A stretch of 64,000 nt of DNA from Deroplatys truncata (taxonomy: Eukaryota > Arthropoda > Insecta > Mantodea > Mantidae), in contig CM060975.1 of NCBI GenBank assembly GCA_030765065.1, positions 162,474,993-162,538,992 on the forward strand, read 5' to 3'. The translations under genes were made by a program, and so were the position numbers. A model generated the notes under the pieces. That model saw only the letters and a list, made by a program, of their open reading frames with translations. It had not been told where the DNA came from and ran no database searches. Of the stretch, positions 44,926 through 56,100 are shown piece by piece. Numbering within the stretch: the stretch's first letter is position 1; each line of letters starts with the position of its first letter.

Positions 44926-46032
44926 CTGTCCATTCCAAACCAGAGTGCCTTTCACTGAAAGCAAACTCTTTGTATTATCCGCGCGAAAGTAGTTCGCAAT
45001 CCCCGCCCATAATGGCTGCTTGTTCCCCTCCCACTGCTTGTTGAACACTATTTAGTCTATAAAAAGGCACCCTGCGTGAGAATCATAGTTCATAATGCAA
45101 CCTGAGGTAACAATCAATTTTATAAGTATGCGGCAATGAACATTTTACTTACGTTAATCACAATCCTCGGGCAAAAGTGCAACACCCAAATCCGAATCCT
45201 CCGAAAATGACTCAGCTGCCATATCAGAATCGGAACTACTCTCCAAAATAATGACAAGCTTATCCACAATTCCACAGCACTGTCACACTTAAAACAAGTT
45301 CCCACATTTTATCCTCTTCTGTGTTGTATTATGTCTGTTTATATTCCTTGCTTTCGTTACACTTCTCACTGAAACGCCTGTAAAATCCGATATTAGTTTC
45401 ATAATATGCAATAATGCAAATGTCAGGTATTTTTGTAATAGTGAGTTGAATATATTAAGTATTGTTTGTTTTTAGCCACTTTTTAACCGTTTCCCGCTTG
45501 TGTGTTTGAACAGTTTATTCGCACCACACGTACCTTCCTCTGCCATGTGAGCTCAAATACCAACTGACTCAATCACAAGATTTGACCTCAGCTGAGCATA
45601 TGTGTGTTAGTGTATTATGAATGACTGTTTGCTTATCATATATCCTGTGTTACGCAAAGTGTTTATTCTGTACTCAGATAGCACCTCTGGGAATTCATTG
45701 CTGCATTTCTTGTATATGTAAGAGAGTGACAGTCAACATACGGTTGGTATTAACTAGCAAGATGCCCTCGGCGTTAGGCGCAATAGCAGGCGAAAATCAT
45801 ATTTTGTAATCTCTTAACAGCTAGTATATATCTATTACCTTTAACGATGAGTTCTTATGATAACCGCAATAAAATGTGCAGTTCTATACCTTTCCTGCTC
45901 TAATATTTCATAATACAATACATGTGTTAAGGAACTATTTACGTTGGCGTAAGAGTATATTCTTGGGTTCGTGACAAGCCGAAGCACGTGCTTCTGTTTA
46001 CATCAGAGGGAACTCTGGTTTGGAATGGACAG
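44926..46032. mobile_element. 1.1-kb DNA transposon with 25-bp terminal inverted repeats
   Basis: The left end CTGTCCATTCCAAACCAGAG (44926) is repeated inverted at the right end (CTCTGGTTTGGAATGGACAG ending 46032); the match covers about 24 bp with one difference. Both ends abut TA. It sits inside the endonuclease region of the minus-strand LINE. Its superfamily is not clear; a TA duplication fits Tc1/mariner-like elements but is weak evidence. Inside, a GC-richer section with a TATA box precedes a possible 12-bp coding start. No transposase is recognisable. Confidence 0.75.
45010..45106 (+). promoter_or_regulatory. TATA-type promoter with short first exon, inside the TIR element
   Basis: A CCCCGCCC box at 45001 and TATAAAAA at 45058-45065 lie about 30 bp before a plausible start of transcription; an ATG at 45095 is followed four codons later by a donor-like GAG/GTAACA (45107). 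On the minus strand, 45270-45160 reads as an acidic stretch (ESSSDSDMAAESFSEDSDLG). These could be leftovers of a split transposase gene; it is inference. Confidence 0.35.
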
Positions 46033-46214
46033 TAGATTATATGCTATTCATAAACACACTTATAAGTTTTGAATTGCCATTCACATAATTTCATTAATTC
46101 TCAACTTTTTTACTTTTCATTTACCAACCCACTCATGTTTTACAAATAGTGCTATATCCCCAAACATTCTACCTCTTTGAATAATAGTGTGATTCAGAAG
46201 TTAGAGACAGTGAA

Positions 46215-46405
46215 GCGAAACAATTTAATTGGATCTTGAGTCGGTGGATACATTAAAACTTCACTTACTTTAAATTAATGGAACATGTTTCAAAAGCACT
46301 ACTTGCTTTCATCTTCAGCTTTTTTTCGACTGAGCATGGCGAGAATTCGGGTCCATAGATGTAGGTGGCGCGTAGGTGGTATCATCTGGTGTGTCCATGA
46401 TGAAG
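46215..46405 (-). mobile_element. PLE 3' end, inverted partner copy
   Basis: The minus-strand sequence from 46405 to 46215 matches the plus-strand sequence 48598-48775 at about 90 percent. It carries the same hammerhead core. It adjoins the PLE coding remnant that starts at 46411 on the plus strand, so it is the inverted fragment typical at PLE 5' ends. Confidence 0.75.
46282..46318 (-). ncRNA. Hammerhead ribozyme motif, left inverted copy
   Basis: Minus strand: CTGAAGA (46318-46312), stem II GAAAGC/GCTTTT, GAAA (46291-46288), ACATGT, GUU triplet ending at 46282. It is the inverted twin of the motif at 48683. Confidence 0.75.
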
Positions 46406-46410
46406 AGATG

Positions 46411-46562
46411 GACAAATCTGCCGTAGCAAACCACGACATCAACCCCAAAGTGAGACTTCTGAAATACAGCACCAATCCAACAGAACTTAAAGTTTGGGAA
46501 AACATACACATAATCAAACACGAAAATGGTAATGAACTTTGAAATCTCACCACTCTACAATC
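46411..46562 (+). pseudogene. Penelope-like element C-terminal remnant
   Basis: MDKSAVANHDINPKVRLLKY then NPTELKVWENIHIIKHENGN, ending at a stop at 46540. The KSAVA.H and W..I.I.KH motifs are the PLE tail that follows GIY-YIG. The element is cut at 46563 by a TA-flanked transposon and resumes at 48591. Confidence 0.7.
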
Positions 46563-46564
46563 TA

Positions 46565-48588
46565 TACCCCCGTCGCTGTAATGTTGCACTTGACAGATAG
46601 CATTTAAGTTGGTACATTCGCAAAACAACAGATGAAAAGCTTTAACCGTTTGACTTCCTAAGCCAATCTTAAGGCAGTATTCCGGATGGTCGATGACAAA
46701 GCGGAACTGGCTCTGTTGCCGGATGTAACTATTCCCAACCACGTGCATCAGTTTGTGAATCTCTAGCACGAGTGTTGAGTTGTTCTTTGCAAGCTACATA
46801 TTGTTCATTGTTATTTATATTTGTGGTTATTGTTTGATAGTTTTGTTATTGTTCGTTTATACATGTATATATATATATATATACTTATATTTATCTATTT
46901 TTATATATATTTCATTCATTATACAAGACTTAAGTGTGACAATGTCTGAAAAATGACGCTGATCGCCGAGTGATGATTCATGAAGTGAAAATCCTTTGCG
47001 TCGAGGTGTGCCACTTAATAGTCAGCATTGGAACTATTAAGGAGGACCCGGGAATTCTTTGAACAGGAAAAGGAGTACGTGAAGCTTCACAGCCATCTCT
47101 CCATTCCTGCTGATAAAGCGTACGAGCTGCAGCAGCTCTTGGATTAAGCATGAGAACTGTTATGCACAAGGGAGTGAAACTCCAATAGAAAGAGGACAAA
47201 ATTCCTGAACCATCTGGAACACAGCAGATATTTCTATCAGCTCCAGGGAAGAAAAGAAAGAAGCCTTGTCCAGTCACAAATCTTGATGCTTTCCAATTAG
47301 ATGCCATACGTAGGCACATTTATGCCTATTATCATAGGAAGGAATATCTGACCATAGCAAAGCTGCTTATATCACTTAGAGAAACAGAGCTGTTCACTGG
47401 GGGCAAAACATCACTGAAAACGATGCTGAAAGACATTGACTTTCGGTACAAAAAACTGAATGGAAGGAAAGTGCTGCTGGAAAAGACACACATTGTAGTG
47501 GTGCGAAGCATGCTTTTGCATAAAATTTTGGGCAAAGACCTCCATAAAATAGTGTGGCTGGACAAAACATGGGTCAATGCTGGAGAAGCTGTAACAAAAT
47601 GTTGGACAGACGACACTCCTAACAGCTGTGGCCATCAGCCGATAGGGAAAGAACCCAGCTAATTGTGGCTCACGCTGGTTCTTCTAATGGGTTTGTTGGA
47701 GACGGTCTACTGGTCTTCAAATCGAACAAAACTGGAGATTACCACAAAGACATGGACCATTCTCGCTTCCTGGAGTGGTTCTGCTTCAGCTTCTGCAGCA
47801 ACTGGACCATCCAACAGTTATAGTGATGGACAACGCACCGTATCACTCGGTAAAACTGGACAGGCCCCTACCTCCAACAACAGAAAAGAAGTTATGGTAG
47901 AGTGGCTAAATGCAAAGGGTGTTGCTGCAGACATGAGCATGACCAAGCTGCTTCTATATTCCCTGGTGAAAGAAAATAAGCCTGTAACACCAACTTACGT
48001 CGCAGATGAATTAGCCAGGGAACTAGGTCATGAAGTGATTAGGTTACTGCCTTATCATGGCTTTATGGAAGAAGAAAGTAGATAATGTGAATAAGCTAAT
48101 ACGAAAAGCACAAGAATTATTAGTGACTGTGAACCATTGATGATATGCCTTGGTGAAGATGATGATGACAATCATGCTTCATGATGACGACAACGACAGG
48201 GATTTGGAAGGAATTGAGCCATTGCTGTTTTAAATGGGGGAGTGAAAATAACTTTGTTATGGCATGCTTATAATTTGTTTTATTTCTCCTCATTGTAGCA
48301 GGCAAGTTTGTATTATTTTGTTTCTATATTGTCAAAGTGCGTAATTTATTCTACATATGCTGCAATGTTTATGCAGAGTTATTTTCAGTTAACAATAATA
48401 ATACATAATAGTTATTATTATTGACGTTCGCTACTTATGTACACTTTTTGTATGCGGCTTAGACATGATAGAAATAACTATCAGCTGTTGTTGTTTAGTA
48501 GCCACTCTGCCAATGTCACAACCATAATGTAGCCAACCTTACGCAAAGCCATACAAACTTCAAGTGCAAAGATTCAGTGATGGGGGTA
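46565..48588 (+). mobile_element. Tc1/mariner-like transposon nested in a PLE
   Basis: The left end TACCCCCGTCGCTG and the right end (inverse of TACCCCCATCACTG) form terminal inverted repeats of about 28 bp with a few differences, each followed inward by TTGCACTTG. Each end is flanked by TA, the Tc1/mariner target. The element is 2,024 bp and carries a decayed DDE transposase on the plus strand. The PLE tail sequences resume on both sides. Confidence 0.85.
47040..48150 (+). pseudogene. IS630/Tc1/mariner-type transposase, broken
   Basis: The plus strand reads, in successive frames: a helix-turn-helix remnant (AAAALGLSMRTVMHKGVKL), RRHIYAYYHRKEYLTIAKLL, then HKIVWLDKTWVNAGEAVTKC with the first catalytic Asp, LIVAHAGSSNGFVGDGLLVF, VIVMDNAPYHSV with the second Asp, and ADELARELGHEVIRLLPYH. 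Frameshifts occur near 47655 and 47810 and several stops lie upstream. The block after LLPYH that normally carries the third acidic residue (an NPIE-type motif) is missing. The gene is therefore inactive. Confidence 0.8.
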
Positions 48589-48590
48589 TA

Positions 48591-48780
48591 AGCAGCTTCA
48601 TCATGGACACACCAGATGACACCACCTCCATACCACCTACATCTATGTACTCAAATTCCTGTCATGCTCAGTTGGAAAAAAGCTGAAGATGAAAGCAAGC
48701 AGTGCTTTTGAAACATGTTCCATTAATTTAAAGTAAGTGAAGTTTTAGTGTATCCACCAACTCAAGATTCAATTAAATTA
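48591..48780 (+). mobile_element. PLE 3' end, right part of the split copy
   Basis: The PLE tail continues after the transposon with GATGACACCACC and CACCTACATCTATG, followed by the hammerhead and the terminal sequence ending near 48775 (CACCAACTCAAGATTCAATT). It is the plus-oriented twin of 46405-46215. Confidence 0.75.
48683..48719 (+). ncRNA. Hammerhead ribozyme motif, right copy
   Basis: CTGAAGA (48683-48689), stem II GAAAGC/GCTTTT, GAAA (48710-48713), palindrome ACATGT, GUU triplet ending at 48719. Confidence 0.75.
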
Positions 48781-48789
48781 TTCTACCTC

Positions 48790-50160
48790 TTGTTTTTTTT
48801 TTCACCTCTTGTTTATTAATAAATTCAAATTCCTTTATTTTAATGTCAGCATCATTACCACACATCCATGTTTACACAACTGCTAACAAGGTTGGTTGGT
48901 TGGTATCTAATGTTGAGCAGTTGGCAATGAAGTCATTTGCTCTCTTGCACTCCAATATTTTGATGAGAGGTTGGTATGTTGATAGAAAGCTGGGCAGTGG
49001 AGTAGATGGTTTCTGTCCATATCTTTGAGTTCACAGAAAAGGCATATAGGAGATTCTGCGATGCCTATTCTGTGTAGATGTTTGTTGCAGCAGTCATGGC
49101 CTGTTAATATAAAAGCTGCTGTGGAGGATTTTCTTGGTAGTGTAGTAATTCTAGTCATGTTATTATGTAGATTTTCTTATTGTTTTCCTTGTGTTTATGA
49201 TACATATTCTTCTTTAATTTTTTTTATTGTATATTGAAGTAATTATTCTTTTGATATAATGATAAGACAGTAGACCAGATTACTTTGATGTAATTTTACT
49301 ACTTTTCTTGGCCAGAAAATCAGATGTTTCATTATCTTGTTGATATCATAGTGTGCTTGTATCCATTGAATACTGTTCTTTTATTTAAATTAATTATTTT
49401 ATAATTTTTTTGTCATTCTAGAACGTTTAGGCTTTTAGCTATTGCATCAGATGCTATGGATATTATAGCTGCTTTAGAGTCAGATAATAATACAACTCTT
49501 AAACTTATTTGATATACAAGATTTTGTAAGCTGAGAAGAATTGCTAAAATTTCATCTTCAAAATTTGTAGAATTTGAACTTAAACTTCTATAAAAAGAAA
49601 AGAGTGGGCATACTGCACCAGCACCAGTATCTCCTTATTTGGTAAGCGGTTATATCAGTGTAGACATGTAGCTATTCATTAGCAGAGCATTTTAAATTTA
49701 TTATTTCTAGCAACGTTTGTTTCAAAATACATAAAGAGGTTTCAGATTTTTTAAATACTTCTGCTAACTGTAGATAGTATTCAATATCAAATAGGTCTTA
49801 AGGGTTGATTTTTGTTTGTAAGTTTTCTTTTAAGTTGGGAGTTTTAATTTCTGTTTGATTTCTTGGACTTAGTTAAGTTGAGTGTTTAGGTTTACCTGTG
49901 GTTTTTTATTTTATTTATTTTGTTTTTCCTAATTGCTGTAGGATTTCTAATTAATTTTTCATATTGTATGTTAGCTGCTTTTTTAATGTCAAGATAAAGT
50001 CTTGAGTTATTGGTTAAAATTTGTAGAGCAAGTACTGGGATAGTTTTAATAGCTCTTACTGAACGAAGAATTTGGTTTTGTAGAATATTAAGTTTTTCTG
50101 TATTTGCAATTATTAATATCTCTTCAGAATATTTGAAAGTTACATCTGCTAACATATGCT
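48790..50160 (-). mobile_element. LINE 3' portion: RT end, RNase H, C-terminal finger
   Basis: Minus strand from 50155: ILIIANTEKLNILQNQILRS and RAIKTIPVLALQILTNNSRL (post-RT thumb-like region of I/Jockey-type ORF2), then about 49490 DSKAAIISIASDAIAKSLNV (RNase H SDS-type motif, first S lost), then 49158-48907 with ILTGHDCCNKHLHRIG and ICLFCELKDMDRNHLLHCPA, the CxxC...H....C tail. A run of A on the minus strand near 48798 looks like the 3' tail. Many stops; strongly decayed and 5' truncated. Confidence 0.65.
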
Positions 50161-51257
50161 AATATATTAAGCTTATACATCTTTTCAATCCCTCACAGTT
50201 CCAAAACCCCAATTTCTAAACCCTCTTTCCCTTCCTCCTAAGCCCTATTGGGATCCACTTCTCCACCTAAAGGATTCCAGTTTTTTTTTTTTTTTTTTTT
50301 TTTGGCCTAAGCTCAAAAAACCTTGGTTAGTGTCTTTTGTTAATCCAACTGCTCCCATGTTCATTGCATGTTCCATGTTTAATCTGTCTGTTAAAAGTAA
50401 GTTCCCACATGGTATTGAAACAATACTCAATATATTGGATACAGCTGTAAACTTCTCCTCTTGTTTCCCTCTATCACCCCTAGTCAGCTGATTCACCACC
50501 TAAACTAAACTCCTCTCAGGCAAGACTATGCTTACAACTCTCTGATGTCGCTACTACATATATGTTGTGTGACCTTGGTCTTCATCTCTCTCTATTCTCC
50601 ACTCACCTGGCATGCTGTGTATCTCCCTACCACCCATTGTCACCATTAGACTTATGGAACTTTGCTTAAATATGATATCCATGATTGCTTAAGCCACTTT
50701 TACTTTCAAGTCATTAGCTCTACTGTATGTACTTCCTCTTCCACTGCTGGCTTAGGACTCCCTTAGGTTTATAAAGCATATAGTCAGAAATCTTAATTAA
50801 CTGAAAACATTCTCATAAAAATCAAATAAACACTGAACTGTAATGCACTGAATGTCAATGACAAACTTTGTTTTATAATCATTGGGTGTATTTTCCAACA
50901 CTGTTTGATCAAGAAAAATTGAGGACCTGTAAATATAATTTCAGTTTTAAACTCACATGAACTAAACTGTTATTATAAGATTTGGACCTCTCTTGTAAGG
51001 TTCATGATTATGGTGAACCAGGCATAAGCATTTAATGGCAGAATGAAGAAAAAGTTTTTCTGTTTCTGCAATTGTAATATGTATTGAATGGATCATTATT
51101 GCATGCTACCTCTATTGCTTTAGGCCAGGTTCATATCCAGTTGAATCATGGTGCCTTTGTGAGATTTACATTTGGGACTTTCTCGAGTCCAAAGAAGTAT
51201 CACGTCCTTCGTTGTCTCAATTCCAGGGCTCATTTGCATATTTATTTTATTCATATA
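50161..51257. other. No gene recognised; T23 tract
   Basis: Intron 3 sequence. A run of 23 T at 50281-50303 could be the poly-A tail of a minus-strand retroposed copy (sequence to the right), but I could not identify its source. Confidence 0.4.
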
Positions 51258-51423
51258 TACAGTAGAATCTCATCAGTACGTTTTTGCAGAGATCCAAGGA
51301 TTTGTACATCATAGACAAGAAAATGTGTTAAAGAAAATACAAAATGTGCAATTTAAGAATATAATTATATAATAAAATCTAATACATCTTATCTCCTAAA
51401 CAGATGTGAAATATGGACACTAT

Positions 51424-52830
51424 TTACACTGGTTTGAAATATATATCTATGGTTGTTTGCTTTGTTGGTTTTAATGCCAAAATTTTACTGTCCATCTTGT
51501 TCAGTAAAGCCATTACATCATTATCAATTTCGAAACTACACATATATCGCTTCACTACGTCCATTGTCTCCATTGCTTCCAACAGTGTAGGAATTGGCTC
51601 AGGATCTGGTTCATCATCACGTTCAACTCCCGCTAATGCTTCTTTCATTTGTTTTCCAATTATTTCATCTATTGTTGCTGTTTCATACACTGAGATTTCA
51701 TTGTAATGTTTACATATATTTCAAAAGACACACTGGCACCGTCTGCTATTTGGCGCCATTCTTCACTCTTGGAAAACTCATCTTCGCGTGATGTCATCAC
51801 CAAGCACCTGGCAAAAGCCAGCTTTATTAAAAGATTCCCTAATGGTATCTTGCATCACAGAATCTCAGGCAGTCCTAATGTAATGCATGGCATCTAAGAC
51901 AGTGATTTTTCTTGATTTCAGTGCAGCCAAGCTTCTCGGTACTAGTCTCTTCTGATACATCTGCTTCATGCACCAAATTATACCTGATCTAAAGGTTGTA
52001 GCTTACTCGTGCAATTTGCTGGGAGGAAAATGGTCTTTATGTTTCTTAAATTGGAAACAGTTGGTGGATGAGCGACACACTGATCAATGAAGAGTGCAAT
52101 TTTCCTGCTTTTTTATGCCCAGTCTTGCATCCCATGCACGTAAGGAATTTTCAAATACCGTAGAAGTTATCCAGTCTTTTGTGTTGGAAGTGTACGACAT
52201 TGAAAAGATTGCAGATTCTTGAAGCATCGCAGACTGCATGCTTTTCCAATAACCAGCTGTACCAATTTCTCCATTCTGTTTTACTATAACGCAAAAAAAC
52301 TGTAATCCTCTCCTTGTTAAGTTTCCCATGTTAAGCTTCCCGTGACACTTAGTGCCCTTCAAATCCAGGTTTTTGTCTGGCAAAAGATGGAGAAATTGTC
52401 TCTTTTCATCTCATTATAAACTTCATCAGAACTATAGTCTTTCAAAATTGATGGGAGCATTGTATTTTTCCACATTTCTGTATTTTCACATACTGTAGCA
52501 TCATCATCTAGGGCAGCAGCCTCACCTTGCACACATCTGTTAATTAAACAATGTCGATTCTTGAATCTTTCAATCCAGCCACTGAATGCTTTAAAATCAT
52601 CCAGTCCCATCTTCTGTGCTAAATGTGTCGCCTGAGCTCAAACCACAGTACCATCTATTGGCACATTTGAAGCTCTTGCTTGTGTAAACCACTTTAGTAG
52701 GACATGTTCTAATTCTGGAAACTGGCCAGGACCAAACATTTTCTTTTAACATTTTTCCCTTCTTCAAAAGCAGTTTCAATCAGTTTACATTTGCAAACAA
52801 TTGTGTTTAACGTTGATGGAGGAAACTTCT
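51424..52830 (-). pseudogene. Tigger/CENPB-type transposase, broken
   Basis: Minus strand in order: FPELEHVLLKWFTQARASNV (CENPB-type DNA-binding domain), AQKMGLDDFKAFSGWIERFK, EVYNEMKRDN where the DDE_1 domain begins, CHGKLNMGNLTRRGLQFFCV, NSLRAWDARLGIKKQENC, a region around 52000 that reads FLPANCTSKLQPLDQG-like in another frame, and the acidic C-terminus DEPDPEPIPTLLEAMETMDV ending at 51424. In-frame stops (for example in the DNA-binding part) and at least three frameshifts inactivate it. Confidence 0.8.
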
Positions 52831-52949
52831 AATTCTGGAAACTGGCCAGGACCAAACATTTTCTTTTAACATTTTTCCCTTCTTCAAAAGCAGTTTCAAT
52901 CAGTTTACATTTGCAAACAATTGTGTTTAACGTTGATGGAGGAAACTTC
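52710..52949. repeat. Perfect tandem duplication, 120-bp unit
   Basis: Bases 52710-52829 and 52830-52949 are identical as far as I can read (from TAATTCTGGAAACTGGCC to GTTGATGGAGGAAACTTC). It covers the 5' part of the Tigger transposase. Perfect identity in an otherwise decayed gene means it is recent or an assembly effect. Confidence 0.85.
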
Positions 52950-53171
52950 TGCGCTATATCCACACATTCATATTTGGATTGCAATCTACTTGATCAAGGA
53001 TTATAATTTTTCTATGTTGCTTATTTGCTGCGCCTTCTTTTTCTCCATTACAAACAAAAAGGTAAAATACAATCTACATATGTTTGATCAACACTCAACA
53101 GTAGAAACTATGCCGGTGTTTACCATGCCAAGCTAAAGCATTCATTCCACATATCGTGTCACACAAATATG

Positions 53172-56100
53172 TACATACATACATACATACATACATACAT
53201 ACATACATACATACATACATACATACATACATACATACATACATACATACATACATACATACATACATACATACATACATACATACATACATACATACAT
53301 ACATACATACATACATACATACATACATACATACATACATACATACATACATACATACATACATACATACATACATACATACATACATACATACATACAT
53401 ACATACATACATACATACATACATACATACATACATACATACATACATACATACATACATACATACATACATACATACATACATACATACATACATACAT
53501 ACATACATACATACATACATACATACATACATACATACATACATACATACATACATACATACATACATACATACATACATACATACATACATACATACAT
53601 ACATACATACATACATACATACATACATACATACATACATACATACATACATACATACATACATACATACATACATACATACATACATACATACATACAT
53701 ACATACATACATACATACATACATACATACATACATACATACATACATACATACATACATACATACATACATACATACATACATACATACATACATACAT
53801 ACATACATACATACATACATACATACATACATACATACATACATACATACATACATACATACATACATACATACATACATACATACATACATACATACAT
53901 ACATACATACATACATACATACATACATACATACATACATACATACATACATACATACATACATACATACATACATACATACATACATACATACATACAT
54001 ACATACATACATACATACATACATACATACATACATACATACATACATACATACATACATACATACATACATACATACATACATACATACATACATACAT
54101 ACATACATACATACATACATACATACATACATACATACATACATACATACATACATACATACATACATACATACATACATACATACATACATACATACAT
54201 ACATACATACATACATACATACATACATACATACATACATACATACATACATACATACATACATACATACATACATACATACATACATACATACATACAT
54301 ACATACATACATACATACATACATACATACATACATACATACATACATACATACATACATACATACATACATACATACATACATACATACATACATACAT
54401 ACATACATACATACATACATACATACATACATACATACATACATACATACATACATACATACATACATACATACATACATACATACATACATACATACAT
54501 ACATACATACATACATACATACATACATACATACATACATACATACATACATACATACATACATACATACATACATACATACATACATACATACATACAT
54601 ACATACATACATACATACATACATACATACATACATACATACATACATACATACATACATACATACATACATACATACATACATACATACATACATACAT
54701 ACATACATACATACATACATACATACATACATACATACATACATACATACATACATACATACATACATACATACATACATACATACATACATACATACAT
54801 ACATACATACATACATACATACATACATACATACATACATACATACATACATACATACATACATACATACATACATACATACATACATACATACATACAT
54901 ACATACATACATACATACATACATACATACATACATACATACATACATACATACATACATACATACATACATACATACATACATACATACATACATACAT
55001 ACATACATACATACATACATACATACATACATACATACATACATACATACATACATACATACATACATACATACATACATACATACATACATACATACAT
55101 ACATACATACATACATACATACATACATACATACATACATACATACATACATACATACATACATACATACATACATACATACATACATACATACATACAT
55201 ACATACATACATACATACATACATACATACATACATACATACATACATACATACATACATACATACATACATACATACATACATACATACATACATACAT
55301 ACATACATACATACATACATACATACATACATACATACATACATACATACATACATACATACATACATACATACATACATACATACATACATACATACAT
55401 ACATACATACATACATACATACATACATACATACATACATACATACATACATACATACATACATACATACATACATACATACATACATACATACATACAT
55501 ACATACATACATACATACATACATACATACATACATACATACATACATACATACATACATACATACATACATACATACATACATACATACATACATACAT
55601 ACATACATACATACATACATACATACATACATACATACATACATACATACATACATACATACATACATACATACATACATACATACATACATACATACAT
55701 ACATACATACATACATACATACATACATACATACATACATACATACATACATACATACATACATACATACATACATACATACATACATACATACATACAT
55801 ACATACATACATACATACATACATACATACATACATACATACATACATACATACATACATACATACATACATACATACATACATACATACATACATACAT
55901 ACATACATACATACATACATACATACATACATACATACATACATACATACATACATACATACATACATACATACATACATACATACATACATACATACAT
56001 ACATACATACATACATACATACATACATACATACATACATACATACATACATACATACATACATACATACATACATACATACATACATACATACATACAT

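Larger units (their letters stand above)
41390..46200 (-). mobile_element. LINE, decayed, with two nested insertions
   Basis: Minus-strand order from the right: endonuclease start (GRMFGDIALFVKHEWVGK near 46130), insertion of a TIR element (46032-44926), then NPDLFHQTENEIA and MIVGDFNGRTGSLQAI (about 44880-44760), linker with AWYGKQFKDLKCQREQRLNG, insertion of copy E (44083-43224), then SGNMQQIWDVIRKRTKDHSG and the RT region with IISIEPSVSVEHFKQLF, and around 42600-42100 FRKARRTADNILIL and KVNVEKTKLIIF, ending with a C-terminal finger near 41450 (VREEL-type CxxC...H). Stops and frameshifts are many. Confidence 0.7.
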
